A DNA stretch of 64,000 bases, taken from Gnetum montanum. Lineage: Eukaryota; Streptophyta; Gnetopsida; Gnetales; Gnetaceae. The stretch is from NCBI GenBank assembly GCA_015680685.1, contig MNCI01004198.1:13670-77669 (forward strand), in the 5' to 3' direction. Below are positions 60,099 to 64,000 of the stretch, in pieces. A program made the position numbers and the translations under genes. How positions within the stretch are numbered: the first letter of the stretch is position 1; each line of letters starts with the position of its first letter. The notes under the pieces were generated by a model. That model did not search any database, had not been told where the DNA came from, and saw only the letters and a list, made by a program, of their open reading frames with translations.

Positions 60099-62060
60099 AT
60101 GTATGTAACTATGGGTGTCTATGGATGCCACATGTCCCCTTTGCATGGTGGGAAAGGAGATGGTTGTGCATTTTGTTTGGGAATGTTCTTATTCTACCAG
60201 GTGTGGCAGGCTGTGAATATTTCGCATCTGATAGCTTTGAGCAGTGACTCTCATGCTGCTGTGACCTGGTGGCAACTGTGGAAGATGCAGAATCATCGGA
60301 TTTTCAGGGAGGTTTTGCCATTGGCTCCAATGCAGGTCGCTGCTAAGAGGGTAAGGCTGTGGAGAGAGGCACATCTTGCAATGGGGGTGACTCCGATGTA
60401 TGAACCACCTTGTGAGGAATACAAGCTGAGTCTGGTGCTCTAGAATTTGGTGACTCTCATTGGGTAGGCAGATGTGTTGGAATTGCTGCAGGGTGACCCC
60501 AAGTTGGAAGATGGGTTGTTCTTTACTAATTGGCTTGGGGATATTACCTTATTTCGGAGGGTGCTCATTGAGATAACTAAGGAGGCTATCGCCTGTTACC
60601 TGAATGTCCCAGCGGAGGGGGAGGTGGTGCCAATATGGGGGATGGGTCTATAGGATGCGTGAGATTTCTTCCTTGGGCCTATGCCCAAGATTGGTAGTGA
60701 GCAAGTGCACAAGTCAATGCTCAAGGATGCGACAATCATGGTGGACCACTTCTTTGTCCACTCCAAAAGTGCATTAAAGCTACTCAGGGTGCATTTTAGT
60801 TTGATGTGTTGCCTAAGGAGGGGGTATCTAGTGAATTTTCTGCATTACTTCCTAAAGGTTCTACGTAGGCAGAGGAGGGGCTCTCACTCAAGCCTAATTT
60901 TAGCTCTTTGGTAGGTGACGCAAGGAGAGATGCAATCCCTAGCAAGGGCACCCTCTATCTGGGCCGTTTATGGGCAGTGCAAGCTGCAGTGCGTTCTACC
61001 CTCAATAGTGAATCTAACGACTAATTTGGGGAATTCTGTGGAGGAGAGCTTGGGGGAGATGCAGGAAGATGGGGGGTGGGTACCTATGGAGGATGTGGTG
61101 GAGTGCCCATAGGCGACGAAGCATGCGTTTTGGGAAGAAAGGCTCCAGCAATGGGAGGAGGAGTTCTAGCAACAGCTGGAACAATTGACCCAAAAGTATG
61201 AGGAGGCCGCCAAGGAGGAGAGGATCCGTCATGATTTGGTGAAGGTGGCTATGCATGCAATGGAAAAGGATCTCAAGCAAAAGATCTAGACCAAGATCCA
61301 AGAGTAGGCGCAACTTCAAGAGGCACGTGTGCAAGAGGAGCAGAAGCATTGAGAGGAAGAGGAGCAGGAGGTGGCTCAAATCCAGTAGTAGCTAGATCAA
61401 GCGCATGAGAGTAGTGTGCACTCATGCTCAGGAAGGGGTGTTTCCCCTATGTAATCATGAATATTGGACACAATGTGCCATGGGGAGCGCTAAGGTGACA
61501 TATTAGGCAACAGGGGAAGGAGCTACACAAGGAAGGGAACACAGCCAAGTGCATGAGAGAAGAAGCAGGACCTTCAAGGATTTTCAGCAAGTGGCCACAT
61601 TCGTGGACATCAAATGACACAAAGTGGTTTTGGATGCCATTCACGGTCAAGAACGGAGCTTCTACCATTGTACAAAGCTACCATTCCAGTTATGGATTGT
61701 GTTTTAGGGCGTGGGTGGGGTTGGGTGGATATATATATATGTTGTTATATATTTTGTTGTTTTGCCTTTGGGACGGTGTTGTTATCTTTTGGGGGAATCG
61801 AGTTGGAGGGCCCAAGAGGGTGTCCTGTGAACCCAATTTTGTATTGGGCAGGTGGTGGTGTGGGGGAAGTGTGGGTTGTGGGTGTGTGGCGTGGGTGTGG
61901 TGGTGGCAGTGGGAAAGTTTGATCCCCCCTTATTGTTGATTGGAGGGGTTTTTGGGGGGTGAGGGGAGGGTTCTCACCTCATTTTTGGGGCTTGGCTGCC
62001 TGATGTACATGTTGTTCAAATTAATATAACCCAAATTTTTTCAAAAAAAAAAAGAAAAAA
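60099..62060 (+). pseudogene. Poly(A)-tailed retroelement ORF in Kelch intron
   Basis: A plus-strand frame of about 450 codons with several stops runs from 60099 to about 61455. The N-terminal piece (114 open codons) has W-W-Q-L-W-K-M-Q and V-R-L-W-R-E-A-H. The middle has V-P-A-E-G-E-V-V-P-I-W-G and a helix-rich segment. The last 130 codons are a Glu/Gln/Lys-rich coiled coil (E-E-R-L-Q-Q-W-E-E-E-F; Y-E-E-A-A-K-E-E-R-I). A non-coding G/T-rich stretch follows and the copy ends in CAAAAAAAAAAAGAAAAAA at 62042-62060. The general plan (globular part, then coiled coil) recalls the ORF3 proteins of elements 2 and 3, but I see no direct alignment. Probably a retrocopy of a transposon transcript; function unknown. 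Confidence 0.5.
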
Positions 62061-62749
62061 CATGCAAGACATTAAAGGTGTAGATTCAAATGAGCTTACG
62101 CAGCTTTCACTAATTTATTATCAAGAAAAAACAGTGTAGTTTGTGTTATGTCAATGAATACTGCTTATACCTTTGATTTCAGTTTCTGGCCTAGCTACTG
62201 GTCTCAAAACATACATATTAAATTGATGTTACGTCAACACATATAGAACGAACCTCTTACGTTACTTCAGTATTCCTTTTCCAATCCAATTTTAGTTTTT
62301 TGAGTCTTCCCTATCCATTCTTGTCAAGCCCAAAGTATCTCTATAATCACACCACACTCTGCCAAGTCTCTTACTTTTTTCAGTTTCCTTTTACTTGGGA
62401 TCAGACATTGCCATGTGTCCATGGCCATCTTGAGCATTTGCCAGGCCCAAAGCTATATTCATGGTGGAGGGCTTTGATATGAGGTAACACTAAGTTATAA
62501 AATTCTACTTAAGTTTCATGCTCGCTTTATGACAGGGGGTACATACAATCATGTAGTAATTTATGCATAATTAAGAAATCTATTAGACATCCAGATCTCC
62601 AAAATGCAGGTACCATATCTTATATATCCCAACCAACAAAATTCCAATATTTTTGATAAAAATTCACAGGAAAACAATCTAGACCTGATGTTTTATTCGT
62701 TCTCATCATGCAAACAGCTTGTTTGACTTTTTCATCAATAATATGAAAT
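62061..62749. other. Intergenic or intron, no exon seen
   Basis: No Kelch exon on the minus strand and no other gene. A short stretch at 62487-62510 (AACACTAAGTTATAAAATTC) resembles a SINE middle segment. Confidence 0.4.
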
Positions 62750-62815
62750 CAATTATCATCATTATCATCCTAGCCTTGTCCTAACAAAATGGGGCCAGCT
62801 TACATGAAAACAGTT
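62750..62815 (-). repeat. RTE LINE 3' end fragment
   Basis: Reverse complement of the GGACAAGGCTAGGATGATAA end with a GATAATGATGAT tail. Confidence 0.65.
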
Positions 62816-63324
62816 ATACTCAATGAATTTCTGTACCTCTGTTGAAATACCAAATGACATTTGAATATAACAACACTCTTCTCATCATCATGCAACAAAT
62901 CATTTTGCAGTATAAAAATTACTAACAAATATGTAGCACCTGTAAAATGCACATACCTTTAACCCAAAACTTGGGCAGTTTTCTAAAAGGAAAAAGAAAG
63001 ATTTTATTAGTAATGAAACTCTGGAGTACAGTCAGAAAGTTTTTAAGATCTTTCCAAACAAACAAGGATCATGATCAAGAATATATTACACAGTAATTCA
63101 ATCTAAGAAAACCAACCAAAAATGAAATTGTACCCCTTATGATACCAACCAACTTCAAAAGCTTTTGGATCATGGAACACTATATCACTCACATTGCACA
63201 AAAAAAAAGTATTAAAAAAAAGACAACATTTTCTTAAGCCAAATAGCTTGAGTTTTAATTGAACCAATTAATGATCAACTACTCTGCTGCTTTAATCCAA
63301 GCAACATCCAAATGCTAGAATTAG
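62816..63324. other. Intergenic or intron, nothing recognised
   Basis: AT-rich, no exon, no clear repeat. Confidence 0.45.
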
Positions 63325-63364
63325 TCAACCTCATTTTGTTGGGACAAGACTAGGATGATGATGA
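63325..63364 (+). repeat. RTE LINE 3' end fragment
   Basis: TTTTGTTGGGACAAGACTAG + GATGATGATGATAA; only about 40 bp remain. Confidence 0.6.
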
Positions 63365-64000
63365 TAATCCATATGCTAAACTTGAATCAGAATAGTGGCT
63401 TCAGAATGCATTATTTCTTAATTGTTAAATTGTAAAAATTGGAGTTTTTATTTATCACAATGTACATACCAATACTTGTGATCCAGTCACCTTCAATTAG
63501 GTTCCATAAACTTTATGAATTTAACTCTCACAATTAACTAAGTTGCATCCAAGAAAAAAAGGCACTAACTTTTAAAATTGTTTAGGATTTGGTATGTTCT
63601 ACCAAGCTCAACATTCAAAATAATCTCTATATAGAGTAAGACTGAGTTTGTGTTCACACCATCACTATGATGTTTGTTTTCTATGCTAAGTAAATAGTTT
63701 ATATTAATCATTTATTAATTAACTCTCAACTAATTGGTGTGCCTTTCATCAAACATCATGATAGTTTCCCTATATCTATATATACTATTGAACATTTGTG
63801 TGTAAGCACCACAAAGAACACACAAGACAGCCAAATCATTTCAACTCATGCTTCATACTATGTTTCGTACTGTTCTAAATATACATAACATGGTAAAGCC
63901 AACACTGTGGTGTTCATCCCATAATGATGTAGTTCAGCATCAACACTATCATATTAACTTATATCAACATAAAATGGTTCTTATTTCCTTGGACCTTGCG
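63365..64000. other. Intergenic or intron to window end
   Basis: No exon of the Kelch gene or other gene recognised. Confidence 0.45.

Overview
This window looks like nuclear DNA of a seed plant with a large, repeat-rich genome. Two host genes sit among nested retrotransposons. The evidence is intron-containing plant Kelch exons with GT/AG borders, a plant-specific PADRE (DUF4228) gene, Ty3/gypsy and Ty1/copia elements with plant-type primer sites, and a tRNA-like SINE family. A gymnosperm would fit the low gene density and old, decayed elements, but the sequence alone does not prove it.

Layout. 1-5.7 kb: AT-rich DNA with SINE copies, a decayed LTR (2821-3590), a coiled-coil ORF fragment and a dispersed repeat block. 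5.77-11.65 kb and 11.71-18.35 kb: two nearly adjacent minus-strand LTR retrotransposons (elements 1 and 2), each with both LTRs, a 5-bp target duplication, a primer binding site of the TGGCGCCG type and a polypurine tract. Both keep gag (element 1 also protease) and neither has reverse transcriptase, RNase H or integrase. 18.4-24.8 kb: minus-strand Ty3/gypsy integrase fragments, three tandem arrays and an unclassified LTR-like stretch. 24.8-31.8 kb: pieces of two more elements of the same LTR superfamily (elements 3 and 4), including a long coiled-coil ORF next to a 3' LTR. 32-37.8 kb: SINEs, a copia primer site and unassigned DNA. 37.9-47.6 kb: a decayed minus-strand copia element whose gag is split by a plus-strand non-coding LTR element (41181-47492). 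That inner element contains a perfect 277-bp inverted repeat bounded by single Ns, probably an assembly artefact.

47.6-64 kb is the host-gene part. At 51883-52449 is an intact single-exon PADRE-family gene with a TATA box and a G-box upstream. At 57766-59585 are the last four coding exons of a minus-strand Kelch-repeat gene whose 5' exons lie beyond the window. Between them is a decayed RTE-type LINE; to the right, in the presumed Kelch intron, are LINE 3' ends and a poly(A)-tailed retroelement ORF.

What links much of the window is one LTR superfamily, all minus strand, with ends of the form TGATGAG...TCATCA on the plus strand. Its members are gag-only or gag-protease derivatives and would need enzymes from an autonomous relative. 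Several carry an extra ORF between gag and the 3' LTR, and their U3 regions carry subfamily-specific short motif arrays just upstream of a TATA box.
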